From a virus: a stretch of DNA of 22,030 nucleotides. Position 1 is the stretch's first letter; each line of letters begins with the position of its first letter. The notes beneath the pieces are model-generated. The model searched no databases and was not told where the DNA came from. It saw only the letters and a list, made by a program, of their open reading frames with translations. Shown in pieces: positions 1 to 6,930 of this stretch. A program made the position numbers and the translations under genes. Location: positions 1 through 22,030 of the IMG/VR virus record IMGVR_UViG_3300017742_000147; one strand, written 5' to 3'.

Positions 1-1
1 C

Positions 2-349
2 TATGATAACCTGAAGGCACAGGAAACTATCTCCTTCTGGTCTACTAGTTTCATACGTGGCACTACACTAGACAATGCTATCGTTATCATTGATGAGTGT
101 CAGAACCTAAACTTCCATGAACTGGATAGTATCATCACTCGTGTTGGACAGGATAGTAAGATCATTTTCTGTGGTGATGCTGCACAAACTGATCTGCAAA
201 AGATCAGTGAGCGTACAGGTATCATTGACTTCCAACGCATCTTACAGAAAATGGATGAGTTCTCACTGGTTGAATTCGGTGTAGAAGATATCGTTCGTTC
301 TGGTCTTGTCAAATCTTATCTCATCAACAAAATTAATTTAGGTTTATGA
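2..349 (+). CDS. phoH: PhoH-like ATPase, C-terminal part (partial, 5' end outside window)
   Basis: This is an open frame from the window edge to a TGA at 347-349, about 115 residues. It carries the Walker B stretch IVIIDECQN, followed by KIIFCGDAAQTDL, the sensor region typical of PhoH proteins (P-loop ATPases related to the N-terminal half of RecD-type helicases). PhoH-like genes are very common in cyanophages and are often linked with phosphate stress, although their phage role is not settled. The N-terminal Walker A part lies outside the window. The stop overlaps the next start (ATGA), so it is translationally coupled to the exonuclease gene downstream. Identification is by motif and by the cyanophage gene neighbourhood. 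Confidence 0.9.
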   Translation, partial: YDNLKAQETISFWSTSFIRGTTLDNAIVIIDECQNLNFHELDSIITRVGQDSKIIFCGDAAQTDLQKISERTGIIDFQRILQKMDEFSLVEFGVEDIVRSGLVKSYLINKINLGL

Positions 350-1044
350 AATTGTTTAATCATGTAGGTGGCATTGAACCTATTGAAATGTCTGCTGAGA
401 TGGTCGAAGGAAAAAGACTTTATCTCACACCCGAAGGCATGAAATTTCCATCTGTCACCACCGTGATTGGTAACAATGCTAAAAAGATGGCGGGTATTGC
501 TAGGTGGCGAGCTCGTGTTGGTGAGAAGGCAGCAAATGCCAAGTCCACTCGTGCTACTGGTCGTGGCACAAAGTATCATTTAGTTGCAGAAGATTATCTT
601 AATAACGATTTAGACTTAAAGAAATACAAATCACATCCCCTTCCTGTGCTGATGTTTCACCACAGTCGTCCTACTTTGGACCGTATAAATAATATTTACT
701 TACAGGAAGCTGCGCTCTACTCTAAACATTTAGAACTAGCAGGGCGTGTAGATTGTATCGCTGAGTTTGATGGTGTGTTGTCTATTATTGACTTTAAGAC
801 AGCAGAACAACCTAAGCGTGAAGAATATCTCTACGACTATTTCGTTCAAGAAACTGCATACGCATGTATGCTTCAAGAAAACTACGGGTTGAGTGTCAAA
901 CAACTCGTCACAATCGTTGCTTGTGAAAACGGAGAGACCCAAGTCAAGGTGCTTCCACCTAAGAAAGAATATTTCATCAAGTTGATGGGTTACATCGACG
1001 AATACCAAGAACGATATGGACAAAAAACAATTATTAGAGGATAA
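346..1044 (+). CDS. PD-(D/E)XK (RecB/MGME1-like) exonuclease
   Basis: A 232-residue protein with the ordered motifs of the RecB/Cas4/MGME1-like nuclease superfamily: a GTKYHLVAEDYL helix with H78 and E82, a GRVD motif with D136, the D149-F-K151 pair of the (D/E)XK box, and Q168 with Y172 in motif QxxxY. These residues would bind Mg2+ and cut DNA, probably as a single-strand-dependent exonuclease in replication, recombination or host DNA degradation. Relatives sit next to phoH and gp33 in many T4-like cyanophages. The start overlaps the phoH stop by four bases (ATGA), which supports this start. The length is typical for a stand-alone nuclease domain with no helicase attached. The biochemical polarity cannot be read from the sequence. 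Confidence 0.85.
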   Translation: MKLFNHVGGIEPIEMSAEMVEGKRLYLTPEGMKFPSVTTVIGNNAKKMAGIARWRARVGEKAANAKSTRATGRGTKYHLVAEDYLNNDLDLKKYKSHPLPVLMFHHSRPTLDRINNIYLQEAALYSKHLELAGRVDCIAEFDGVLSIIDFKTAEQPKREEYLYDYFVQETAYACMLQENYGLSVKQLVTIVACENGETQVKVLPPKKEYFIKLMGYIDEYQERYGQKTIIRG

Positions 1045-1048
1045 ATTT

Positions 1049-1270
1049 ATGACCGCTGCGAGATTTTCGCAGGAAGTGGAGAAGATTGCATTACACAATC
1101 CATCAATGAATTATATTGATTCTGTTATTCACTACTGCGAGGAAAATGAAATCGAATTAGATAGTGTAAGTAAACTAATTAGCAAACCATTGAAAGAAAA
1201 GTTGCGTCATGATGCACAGCAACTTAACTTCATGAAAAAAACAAGTCGTGCCAAGTTAATGTTAGTATGA
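1049..1270 (+). CDS. 33: Late promoter transcription accessory protein gp33
   Basis: A 73-residue protein matching cyanophage gp33. The diagnostic part is the C-terminal half: YCEENEIELDSVSKLISKPL, then KEKLRHDAQQLNFMKK and the tail SRAKLMLV. In T4, gp33 binds the RNA polymerase beta flap and, with the sigma-like gp55, connects polymerase to the gp45 sliding clamp for late transcription. The ATG at 1049 is preferred because AGAGG (1036-1040) lies eight bases upstream. An in-frame ATG at 1016 would add 11 residues but overlaps the exonuclease and has no obvious ribosome site. Its stop overlaps the DUF1825 start. The protein fits the TATAAATA-type late promoters found later in the window. Confidence 0.8.
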   Translation: MTAARFSQEVEKIALHNPSMNYIDSVIHYCEENEIELDSVSKLISKPLKEKLRHDAQQLNFMKKTSRAKLMLV

Positions 1271-1602
1271 GTTTCTTTAAATCTGATATAGTTAGAGGTG
1301 ACATCCAAGAAATGTTGGAGCTCCAGCAGTTCTGTTTTAGATCCGCTATGAATTTTGTTCTTCTTGAAGACGAAAGGAAGATGGATTATTTTGATGCACT
1401 TGAAACTCTCATTGAAAAACAAAAGATCTTTTATGCTCGTGCTAAACTGAGTGATGATCCCGAAGCTAAATCGGTCATCGAGACCATGAAGCAGGGGGTT
1501 GTCATGCTAGGAGCTACACCTGACACGTCCATCGAATCCATGTTTGATGAACTATTGTTAAAGGTTCAACGCATGAAGCAACAATTAGAGGCAGGGGGTT
1601 GA
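1267..1602 (+). CDS. DUF1825 family protein
   Basis: A 111-residue, mostly helical, charged protein beginning MSFFKSDIVRGDIQEM and ending in a LLLKVQRMKQQLEAGG helix. The pattern (start MxFFxSxIV, a central helix with IEKQKIFYARAKLSDDPEA, a later LGATPDT.IESMFDELL) matches DUF1825, a family of unknown function found in cyanobacteria and shared with T4-like cyanophages. The start ATG overlaps the gp33 stop (ATGA), so it is coupled to gp33. Its TGA at 1600-1602 lies inside the -35 box of the gp32 promoter. No catalytic motif or membrane segment is visible. The function is unknown; placement between gp33 and gp32 suggests a replication or transcription-stage role, which is inference. Confidence 0.75.
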   Translation: MSFFKSDIVRGDIQEMLELQQFCFRSAMNFVLLEDERKMDYFDALETLIEKQKIFYARAKLSDDPEAKSVIETMKQGVVMLGATPDTSIESMFDELLLKVQRMKQQLEAGG

Positions 1603-1627
1603 CGCCCGTCCCCTTGCCTGTTATTAT
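1599..1627 (+). promoter_or_regulatory. sigma70-type promoter for gp32
   Basis: TTGACG (1599-1604), a 17-base spacer and TATTAT (1622-1627) give a near-consensus sigma70 promoter. Transcription would start near 1634, about 67 bases before the gp32 ATG. The -35 box overlaps the stop of the upstream gene. There is no late motif here, consistent with early or middle expression of gp32 by host-type RNA polymerase. Confidence 0.75.
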
Positions 1628-1647
1628 GTTCAAGTGATGAGGGCACC

Positions 1648-1692
1648 ATTGGGTTCCGACCCAATACACAAACCAAATCCGATTAAATCCGA
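1648..1692 (+). promoter_or_regulatory. Structured leader of gp32 mRNA (possible translational operator)
   Basis: A perfect 7-bp hairpin, ATTGGGT (1648-1654) / ACCCAAT (1659-1665) with loop TCCG, is followed by a single-stranded-looking A/C-rich stretch. That stretch contains a tandem direct repeat AAATCCGA (1675-1682 and 1685-1692) running into the ribosome site GAGGT (1691-1695). In T4, a leader pseudoknot nucleates cooperative gp32 binding that shuts off its own translation. The arrangement here (structure, unstructured tract, ribosome site) is analogous, but I see no clear pseudoknot partner. Confidence 0.5.
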
Positions 1693-1700
1693 GGTAATCT

Positions 1701-2627
1701 ATGTCATTCGCAGACTTAAAGCGTAAATCTCAGAACAACTTCTCCTACCTTCAGAAGGAACTTGAGAAGTCATCCAGCGGTAAGAACGTTGATGATAGGT
1801 TCTGGAAACCAGAAGTTGACGCTGCTGGTAACGGATATGCCGTTATCAGATTCCTTCCTGCCCCTGATGGTGAAACCATCCCATGGGCAAAGGTGTACTC
1901 CCATGCCTTCCAAGGTATTGGTGGTTGGTACATTGAAAACTCCTTAACTACACTCAACGAAAAGGATCCCGTTGGTGAAGTGAACCGCCGTCTCTGGAAC
2001 AGCGGTGCTGATGAGGACAAAGAGACTGCACGTAAGCAGAAGCGTAAGCTTTCTTACTACAGTAACATCTATGTTGTAAAGGATCCTAAGCACCCTGAGA
2101 ACGAGGGTAAGACATTCTTGTATAAGTATGGCAAGAAGATCCATGATAAGATCCTTGCTGCCATGCAACCCGAGTTCCAAGATGAGACACCAGTAAATGT
2201 CTTTGATCTTTGGGAAGGTGCTAACTTCAAATTGAAGATCAAAAAAGTAGCAGGGTACTGGAACTATGATAGCTCTGAGTTTGATAGTGTTAGTGCTTTG
2301 TCTGCAGACGATGATGAACTTGAAGCAACGTGGAAAAAAGAATACTCACTAGAGTCATTCACTTCTAAAGAGCAGTTCAAGTCATACGAAGATCTTGAGC
2401 GTCGTTTGAATCTTGTGCTAGGTATCAGCGCACGTCCTGCTCCCCGTCCAGTTGATGAGTCCTTCGAGGATGAGTCTGAAGGTCGTGGTAGTTTCAACGC
2501 CCCTGATATTACTATCGATAGTAATAATCAACTGGTTGGTGGTCACCATCGTTCTCCTGTCAAGGAAGAAGCAGTCGTTGATGATGATGATGCCCTGTCC
2601 TACTTCGCACGTCTTGCTGAAGAGTAA
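1701..2627 (+). CDS. 32: Single-stranded DNA-binding protein gp32
   Basis: A 308-residue gp32 homologue (T4 gp32 is 301). The N-terminus is the basic cooperativity region (LKRKSQNNF). The core holds the OB-fold signature GNGYAVIRFLPAPDG, then WYIEN, and the conserved SYYSNIYVVKDPKHPENEGK followed by FLYKYGKKIHDKI. The C-terminus is acidic (VVDDDDALSYFARLAEE), as in T4, where it recruits replication partners. The protein coats ssDNA during replication, recombination and repair. Unlike T4 gp32, it has no cysteine at all; the region after WYIEN, where T4 places its zinc-binding Cys residues, reads SLTTLNEKDPVGE, so a T4-style zinc site is not possible. Ribosome site GAGGT five bases before the ATG. 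It has its own sigma70-type promoter and structured leader. Confidence 0.95.
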   Translation: MSFADLKRKSQNNFSYLQKELEKSSSGKNVDDRFWKPEVDAAGNGYAVIRFLPAPDGETIPWAKVYSHAFQGIGGWYIENSLTTLNEKDPVGEVNRRLWNSGADEDKETARKQKRKLSYYSNIYVVKDPKHPENEGKTFLYKYGKKIHDKILAAMQPEFQDETPVNVFDLWEGANFKLKIKKVAGYWNYDSSEFDSVSALSADDDELEATWKKEYSLESFTSKEQFKSYEDLERRLNLVLGISARPAPRPVDESFEDESEGRGSFNAPDITIDSNNQLVGGHHRSPVKEEAVVDDDDALSYFARLAEE

Positions 2628-2628
2628 T

Positions 2629-2787
2629 ATGGGAACTGAATTCTTGGCAATGCCTGACACTCTAGCAATGCTAGATGGAGCAGTTGGAGCATGGAATTCT
2701 ATGAGCTACGGGGAGGGGTTTCTCTTCTCCCTTTGGGTCGTAGGAATGTATTACATTAAACTTCGTATGGATAAGTTCATTAAGTGA
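2629..2787 (+). CDS. Small putative membrane protein (52 aa)
   Basis: Translation from the ATG one base after the gp32 stop gives 52 residues: a polar N-terminal part with MPDTLAMLDGAVGAW, one hydrophobic segment (GFLFSLWVVGMYYIKL, about residues 30-45) and a basic end (RMDKFIK). This suggests a single-span membrane protein with a positive C-terminal tail. GAAGAG lies just upstream as a ribosome site. The reading frame continues open further upstream inside gp32, but no start there makes sense. Its stop overlaps the next gene (GTGA). I do not recognise a family; co-transcription with gp32 is likely because there is no gap. Confidence 0.6.
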   Translation: MGTEFLAMPDTLAMLDGAVGAWNSMSYGEGFLFSLWVVGMYYIKLRMDKFIK

Positions 2788-2978
2788 AGAAAGTGTTTGA
2801 GGTTATCTTTCACCCAGTTACAGTTTTAAACTTAACTTTTGTTGGAACCTTAGGATTGATTCAAGTAGTCCATACTAATGCACATCATACTTTAGAAACA
2901 GATGTTCATGGTCATGTGCATCGAGCACTGAAAAAGAATCCAGAGTTGGCACGATCAGCTTGTTATGAACTTAACTAA
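2784..2978 (+). CDS. Small putative membrane-anchored protein (64 aa), GTG start
   Basis: A 64-residue protein starting with GTG at 2784, overlapping the upstream stop by four bases (GTGA). Residues 2-28 form one hydrophobic segment (VFEVIFHPVTVLNLTFVGTL and onward), followed by a His-rich stretch (HTNAHHTLETDVHGHVHRAL) and a charged end. The N-terminal segment could be a signal anchor with the His-rich part outside the cytoplasm, and clustered histidines could bind metal; both are inference. No family is recognised. The TAA stop shares one base with the following ATG, continuing the coupled run of small genes behind gp32. Confidence 0.6.
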   Translation: MKKVFEVIFHPVTVLNLTFVGTLGLIQVVHTNAHHTLETDVHGHVHRALKKNPELARSACYELN

Positions 2979-3106
2979 TGAAGAAAAAAGAAATGATCGA
3001 GGCACTACGTAAGCGTCTCGATCAGGTGGAGGCAGACAACCTAGTTCTCCTCACACGAGTCGCAAAACTAGAGACGAAATTCGATAATCAAATCTGTGAA
3101 AAGTGA
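2978..3106 (+). CDS. Very small coiled-coil protein (42 aa)
   Basis: The ATG at 2978-2980 overlaps the previous stop by one base (TAATG), and the frame runs 42 codons to TGA at 3104-3106. The product begins MKKKEMIEALRKRLDQVEAD and continues with LVLLTRVAKLETKFDNQ, giving a heptad-like spacing of Leu/Val and charged residues typical of a short coiled coil. It is the last gene before the convergent leftward block. The coupled start and the regular amphipathic pattern argue that it is real. The function is unknown; it could be a dimerising or adaptor peptide. Confidence 0.55.
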   Translation: MKKKEMIEALRKRLDQVEADNLVLLTRVAKLETKFDNQICEK

Positions 3107-3140
3107 AAAAAATTCTCTGCCAATTTTTTGGTAAAAAAAG

Positions 3141-3773
3141 TCAACCAGTTTTCTTTAGACGCTGACTAATATAGTTGGTGTCTTTTTTGTATAGATTTTG
3201 TTTTCTGAAATCATCTACAAAAGATTGTAAGTATTGTTTTTTAAGAAGATATATTTCTCTCTTCTTATCATTTTCTTCTTGATAATATTCTGCAACGGTA
3301 ATGGGACTACAAATCTCATTGCCGTTTTTTAATGTCATGACACCATCGATATTTAATTTATGCTGTCCATTGTAAAATGTTTGATCAACATGTAAACCAG
3401 CAGCATAGTGTCCCATCGATTGTTTGATTTCATAATGATTGATCTGACTGTATGGATCATCAAATTCTTGCTCTAATACTCTATAGAGTTCATAGTTATT
3501 CATTGGCCAATCATACTGTGCGTTGACCATGTTGTTAGTCAAAAGAATTACCCAATCATAAAATTGATTTCCGTAAAAATTCCTAGCTAAAACATCTGGA
3601 CGTTCTCCATCTTTGATTGCATACTTGTTAAAGTAAACAACATTGGAAAAGATATCATCATTGATTTTATATCTACGAAAAAAATTCTTCGCGACTGTAA
3701 AATCTGATGTTGAAAAAGGAGAGTTGATTGGTTTCTCGTCGTAAGCGAGATCTGGTATGATTGAAAAATACAT
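3141..3773 (-). CDS. 53: Baseplate wedge protein gp53
   Basis: A 210-residue protein (T4 gp53 is 196). The diagnostic part is DGERPDVLARNFYGNQFYDW followed by VILLTNNMVNAQYDWPM, the conserved core of gp53-like wedge proteins, which links neighbouring wedges and helps attach them to the hub in the baseplate. The N-terminus (MYFSIIPDLAYDE, then VAKNFFRRYK) is also family-like. Charged helices at the C-terminus (EENDKKREIYLLKKQYLQSF) end the protein. It is the last gene of the leftward block gp4 - gp2-like - gp48 - gp53, and its start shares a base with the gp48 stop, so it depends on read-through from upstream. Confidence 0.88.
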   Translation of the reverse strand: MYFSIIPDLAYDEKPINSPFSTSDFTVAKNFFRRYKINDDIFSNVVYFNKYAIKDGERPDVLARNFYGNQFYDWVILLTNNMVNAQYDWPMNNYELYRVLEQEFDDPYSQINHYEIKQSMGHYAAGLHVDQTFYNGQHKLNIDGVMTLKNGNEICSPITVAEYYQEENDKKREIYLLKKQYLQSFVDDFRKQNLYKKDTNYISQRLKKTG

Positions 3774-4930
3774 TATCGAACAGAGTCTGAGAGAACTTCT
3801 TCTGCAAAGTTGATTTTTGTTTCTTGAAAATTAAGTGTTAATTCGATGGCAACAGGTTGACCATCATCTCTATATGTAGCATATGCTCCATCAGGAGTGT
3901 AATTTACACTTACTTCAGTAACAGCTAACATTTTATATCTTGGAAGAACATTATGTTCAGTTGCTCCACGCATAAAAGAAATTCTGCAAAGATTTGGTAC
4001 ACCAATAAATGCAGACACAATTCCCTTGTTTATCGGTTTACCTGGATCATTAAATCCCATTACTTGTTCAGGATCACGGCGTGGTAAAGTACATGCTTTG
4101 AATACTTTTATGATTTTATTAATTTCTTTAGATTCACCTGCATTTCTTGGAACTAATTTGAATTTCAAAGCAAAGTTTCTCATGTCAACACTTTGGAACA
4201 TCAATTCAGTATTGGGATTCATGATTGCCCCAGATATTGATCCAAAAATATCATCTTTAGTAAGTTGATCACCACCAGCTTTTTGAACAGACTTCTGTAA
4301 AACTGCAGCAGATGCTAGACCAAGAGCTCTTTCTGCTGCACCATTAAGTGTACCAAAACCTCCAGCAAGTTTGGCACCTAGTCCTTCTTGACCAGCAGCT
4401 CTTAAAATACCTGCACCAACTGTACTGAATGCTTTACCACCCCAATTACCTCTGAAACCAGTAGAAATATCTTCTGGCATATACATTATGACAGATGGAT
4501 AATCCTCTCCAGCATCTGTATATTCACCAACTTGATTGTAATCATAGGGTTTTCCAAGATAATTTCCTAATTTTTCCTCGGTATTAATATTGAGGTTATT
4601 ACCTTCGACTCCAAATGCTTTTTTAGATCTTTTTTGAAATGGTGGATTATATTTTTTAAACTGAAACAATACATAGTCACTCTGCTCACCAATAGTCTGA
4701 GCATTAGGATATTTTAGAATATTGGAAGATGTATAATTTTCTTTAGGTGAATCTAATCTTTTAATTCTAGAATTAACATTAAATTCTGCGGCACTATCGT
4801 ATCCTTCCTCTTTTGCTTGTTTCTCTTGTTGCTCTTTGATAATTTCATCGGAACCAAAACCACCTGTCCCGAGGACGTATTCTTGGATAAAATCCCAGAA
4901 CCATTGTTTTTCTTGTTTAGGTTTATTCAT
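3773..4930 (-). CDS. 48: Baseplate tail tube cap protein gp48
   Basis: A 385-residue protein (T4 gp48 is 364). The second half is characteristic: NPNTELMFQSVDMRNFALKF, then KLVPRNAGESKEINKIIKVF, and near the end YKMLAVTEVSVNYTPDGAY with the tail-tube-like strand IELTLNFQETKINF. gp48 sits on the central hub and, with gp54, starts polymerisation of the tail tube. The middle is Gly/Ala-rich (about residues 165-215). The start overlaps the stop of the gene before it by four bases and the stop shares a base with gp53, so all are coupled. The homologous gp54 is encoded nearby on the other strand, whereas in T4 genes 48 and 54 are adjacent and co-directional. Confidence 0.85.
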   Translation of the reverse strand: MNKPKQEKQWFWDFIQEYVLGTGGFGSDEIIKEQQEKQAKEEGYDSAAEFNVNSRIKRLDSPKENYTSSNILKYPNAQTIGEQSDYVLFQFKKYNPPFQKRSKKAFGVEGNNLNINTEEKLGNYLGKPYDYNQVGEYTDAGEDYPSVIMYMPEDISTGFRGNWGGKAFSTVGAGILRAAGQEGLGAKLAGGFGTLNGAAERALGLASAAVLQKSVQKAGGDQLTKDDIFGSISGAIMNPNTELMFQSVDMRNFALKFKLVPRNAGESKEINKIIKVFKACTLPRRDPEQVMGFNDPGKPINKGIVSAFIGVPNLCRISFMRGATEHNVLPRYKMLAVTEVSVNYTPDGAYATYRDDGQPVAIELTLNFQETKINFAEEVLSDSVR

Positions 4931-5616
4931 CTACTCATTTCCTTGGATTGTGGTGTTCCATATCCTTTCACTAGTCTTTGACCTCGGATTTTATCGTAGA
5001 AATTCTCATCAGTATCTTTCCATACTTCAGATTTATCTATTGGAAATACCATGCCGTTGACATTTTTTACAAAATCTTCTGTTGGTAATAGGATTGCAGT
5101 ATCCCATTCACTTGAAGATAGATCTAGGTATAACCCTTCTACATGTGAACTTAGGTATTTATGGAAACATCTCTTAGGAATGTCAATTCTTCCCTGCATT
5201 AATTTTTTAGTAGCTATAATTCTCTTCTTTGGTGACAAGTAATGTAGGTTAGCACCCCAAAATTCAGTTTTACCTGCTGCTTTGATTGCATACACTAAAG
5301 GAAACCTATCATAGTAAGGAAGATACTTCATCTTTGCTTTATACTCAAACATATAAAGGTGTCCTGCTACTGTGTATCGACGCAATTCATTTGCATCTTG
5401 TTCATCAGCAGCGCCTACTCTGTCACTCTTTTCATTTAATATATACTTACTAAAATTTTTCTTATAACTACTAGCTTCTGATTTCACTGCATTTCTATAC
5501 CATGCAAGTGATTTTTTTTCTCCGTTTGTTTTAGCGGAGACTTTTTCAAATAATGTTTTGTATCCTGGTTCTTTATTTACGTTGTTGCGCTGTATAGCGG
5601 CGAATCCTGTTGTCAT
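4927..5616 (-). CDS. Structural/head-completion type protein, possibly gp2-like DNA end protector
   Basis: A 229-residue protein with a striking central motif MKYLPYYDRFPLVYAIKAAG, then FWGANLHYLSPKKR. I associate the pattern YYDxFPLV...GxNLHYL with T4-like phage proteins sometimes labelled gp2 (DNA end protector), and T4 keeps gene 2 beside gene 4 and close to gene 53, as here. That position is the main support; the residue-level match to T4 gp2 could not be tested. The N-terminal 90 residues are basic and helical (RNAVKSEASSYKKNFSKYIL). A good ribosome site, AGGAG, lies eight bases before the ATG on the minus strand. It is four bases from gp4 and overlaps gp48 by four bases. An alternative is another tail or neck structural protein. 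Confidence 0.75.
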   Translation of the reverse strand: MTTGFAAIQRNNVNKEPGYKTLFEKVSAKTNGEKKSLAWYRNAVKSEASSYKKNFSKYILNEKSDRVGAADEQDANELRRYTVAGHLYMFEYKAKMKYLPYYDRFPLVYAIKAAGKTEFWGANLHYLSPKKRIIATKKLMQGRIDIPKRCFHKYLSSHVEGLYLDLSSSEWDTAILLPTEDFVKNVNGMVFPIDKSEVWKDTDENFYDKIRGQRLVKGYGTPQSKEMSR

Positions 5617-5619
5617 TTG

Positions 5620-6051
5620 TCATACTCCTAAATGATCCTCGGTTAATATTAAGAAGTTCATCTGCCTATCTTCACAATATTCACGAGCAGCAGACCATTT
5701 AGTTTGGTTCTTTGCGTATGTTAATACAGCATTACGATATGAGGCAGTTCGTTTATTTTTCTCATTCGGTGGTTGTGTTTGTTTTTTGGGTTTTACTTCA
5801 ATAATATACTTCGCAAGATTACCAGACTTTTCACGAACTTTGATATAAAAGTCTGGATAGTATCGCCTCACCTTACCATCAGGAGCTCTGTATGGTATAA
5901 TAATCTCTTCACTTCCCCACTGTAATATTGAAGGGTTATTGTCACAGAACACCATGAACTTACGTTCCCATAGCGACCTGTAAACAATGTTTGTCGGGTT
6001 GCCACGGTACTTCTGAGGGTTTTTAGGTTTAAAATACCCAGAGTACGCCAT
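5620..6051 (-). CDS. 4: Head completion nuclease gp4
   Basis: A 143-residue protein (T4 gp4, also called gp50/65, is about 150). It contains YSGYFKPKNPQKYRGNPTNI and SLWERKFMVFCD, then SEEIIIPYRAPDGK, YYPDFYIKV (D67) and KYIIEVKPKKQ (E85, K87). The D...ExK arrangement and the WERKFM helix match the TnsA-like PD-(D/E)XK fold of gp4 head-completion proteins, which finish the packaged head before tail joining. It is the first gene of the leftward block, starting 17 bases from the predicted late transcription start in the 31-base divergent gap. The ATG is the only sensible start. Confidence 0.92.
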   Translation of the reverse strand: MAYSGYFKPKNPQKYRGNPTNIVYRSLWERKFMVFCDNNPSILQWGSEEIIIPYRAPDGKVRRYYPDFYIKVREKSGNLAKYIIEVKPKKQTQPPNEKNKRTASYRNAVLTYAKNQTKWSAAREYCEDRQMNFLILTEDHLGV

Positions 6052-6054
6052 AAA

Positions 6055-6062
6055 TATAAATG
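6055..6062 (+). promoter_or_regulatory. Late promoter for gp54
   Basis: TATAAATG matches seven of eight bases of the T4 late consensus TATAAATA. A start near 6068 would give a leader of about 15 bases before the GTG of gp54, with TAGG (6071-6074) as ribosome site. It interlocks with the oppositely directed late motif at 6075-6081. Confidence 0.55.
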
Positions 6063-6074
6063 ATCCAACATAGG

Positions 6075-6081
6075 TATTTAG
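6075..6081 (-). promoter_or_regulatory. Late promoter for the gp4-gp53 operon
   Basis: The minus strand reads CTAAATA here, the late motif form reported for T4-like cyanophages. The predicted start is near 6068, with a leader of about 17 bases before the gp4 ATG and GGAT as a weak ribosome site. It is the only late-type motif directly upstream of the four leftward genes. Confidence 0.5.
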
Positions 6082-6082
6082 C

Positions 6083-6859
6083 GTGGCAGCGGGAATTACT
6101 TCATTTTTATCTCAGGTCAGTCGTCAAGGCGGATTTTCATTTAGTAATAACTTTCTAGTAGAATTTAAAGGTTCTAAGGGAGGTGTTTCTCCAGCTGATT
6201 TCTTCAATCCTGATTTGTTAGAGATTTTTTGTGAAGAAGCACAATTGCCTAACTCAAATACTGCAACTGGAACACAAGTTGGATTAGTCACTGGTCTTGG
6301 TGCTGTAGATTATCCACACACAAGAGTGTTTACAGAATTTTCTCTTACATTTATGTTAGATGCTAACTTAAACATTTTGAAAGCTTTAAATGCTTGGTAT
6401 TATGTTATTATTGGTGGTATGGATAACAATAATATTAAAGAAAAAGGAAATGTATTAAGTCCTAATAGAGTAATGAGAGTCGGTTACAAAGATGACTATG
6501 CGTGTGACATTTATATTACAAAGACAGAGGCTGGAAAAGATTCTTCTACTGAAAGAAAACCAATCACTTATGTTATGGAGAAAGCATGGCCATACCAAAT
6601 TGATGCTATCCCACTTCAATTTGGATCCTCTCAAATAACAAAAGTAACAGCTCAATTCAAGTATGAAAGACATTATACTATAATGAGAGATGTTAGAAAA
6701 GCTCCTCAAATTACTAAAGGTGATGGATTGGGTCCATATCAAAGTGTTACTCCTCTTACAGATGAGCAACGACTAGAGAACTTTAAGAGGGAAGTAGCTG
6801 TGACTGGTAATAAAAATCTTGCGTCAAGAATGGTGAATGCCTTCCCCATGGATCAGTAG
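6083..6859 (+). CDS. 54: Baseplate tail tube initiator gp54
   Basis: A 258-residue protein (T4 gp54 is 320) beginning MAAGITSFLSQVSRQGGFSF, then NNFLVEFKG. It has a tail-tube-like beta fold: FFNPDLLEIFCEEAQLPN, then FSLTFMLDANLNILKALNAW and, near the end, VTAQFKYERHYTI. gp54 joins gp48 on the hub and starts the tail tube and sheath. The only sensible start is GTG at 6083, since no ATG is near and the preceding bases hold a late promoter. An upstream in-frame start would run into the divergent gp4 promoter region. It has its own late promoter and a possible weak hairpin terminator after the stop. Confidence 0.85.
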   Translation: MAAGITSFLSQVSRQGGFSFSNNFLVEFKGSKGGVSPADFFNPDLLEIFCEEAQLPNSNTATGTQVGLVTGLGAVDYPHTRVFTEFSLTFMLDANLNILKALNAWYYVIIGGMDNNNIKEKGNVLSPNRVMRVGYKDDYACDIYITKTEAGKDSSTERKPITYVMEKAWPYQIDAIPLQFGSSQITKVTAQFKYERHYTIMRDVRKAPQITKGDGLGPYQSVTPLTDEQRLENFKREVAVTGNKNLASRMVNAFPMDQ

Positions 6860-6891
6860 GGTCAAATTGCAATTTTCAGTTCCATAAAAGT

Positions 6892-6915
6892 GGGAAAAAA
6901 ATTCCCGATATTTTT
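6892..6915 (+). terminator. Possible weak intrinsic terminator after gp54
   Basis: GGGAA (6892-6896) and TTCCC (6902-6906) form a 5-bp stem with an A5 loop, followed after four bases by TTTTT. The stem is short and AT-rich, so read-through into gp26 is likely. It fits the fact that gp26 has its own late promoter just downstream. Confidence 0.35.
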
Positions 6916-6930
6916 CGTCTGAAAAAGTCG

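Noticed and set aside
1675-1692. Tandem AAATCCGA repeats as a CRISPR-like or phage repeat array
   Set aside because: Only two 8-base copies are present, with a 2-base gap; more consistent with an mRNA leader element.
3107-3160. CCAA-TTTT-TTGG with flanking A and T runs between the convergent gp32 and gp53 transcripts, as a bidirectional terminator
   Set aside because: The stem is only four base pairs and AT-rich, and the T-runs do not follow it directly in either direction; too weak to call.
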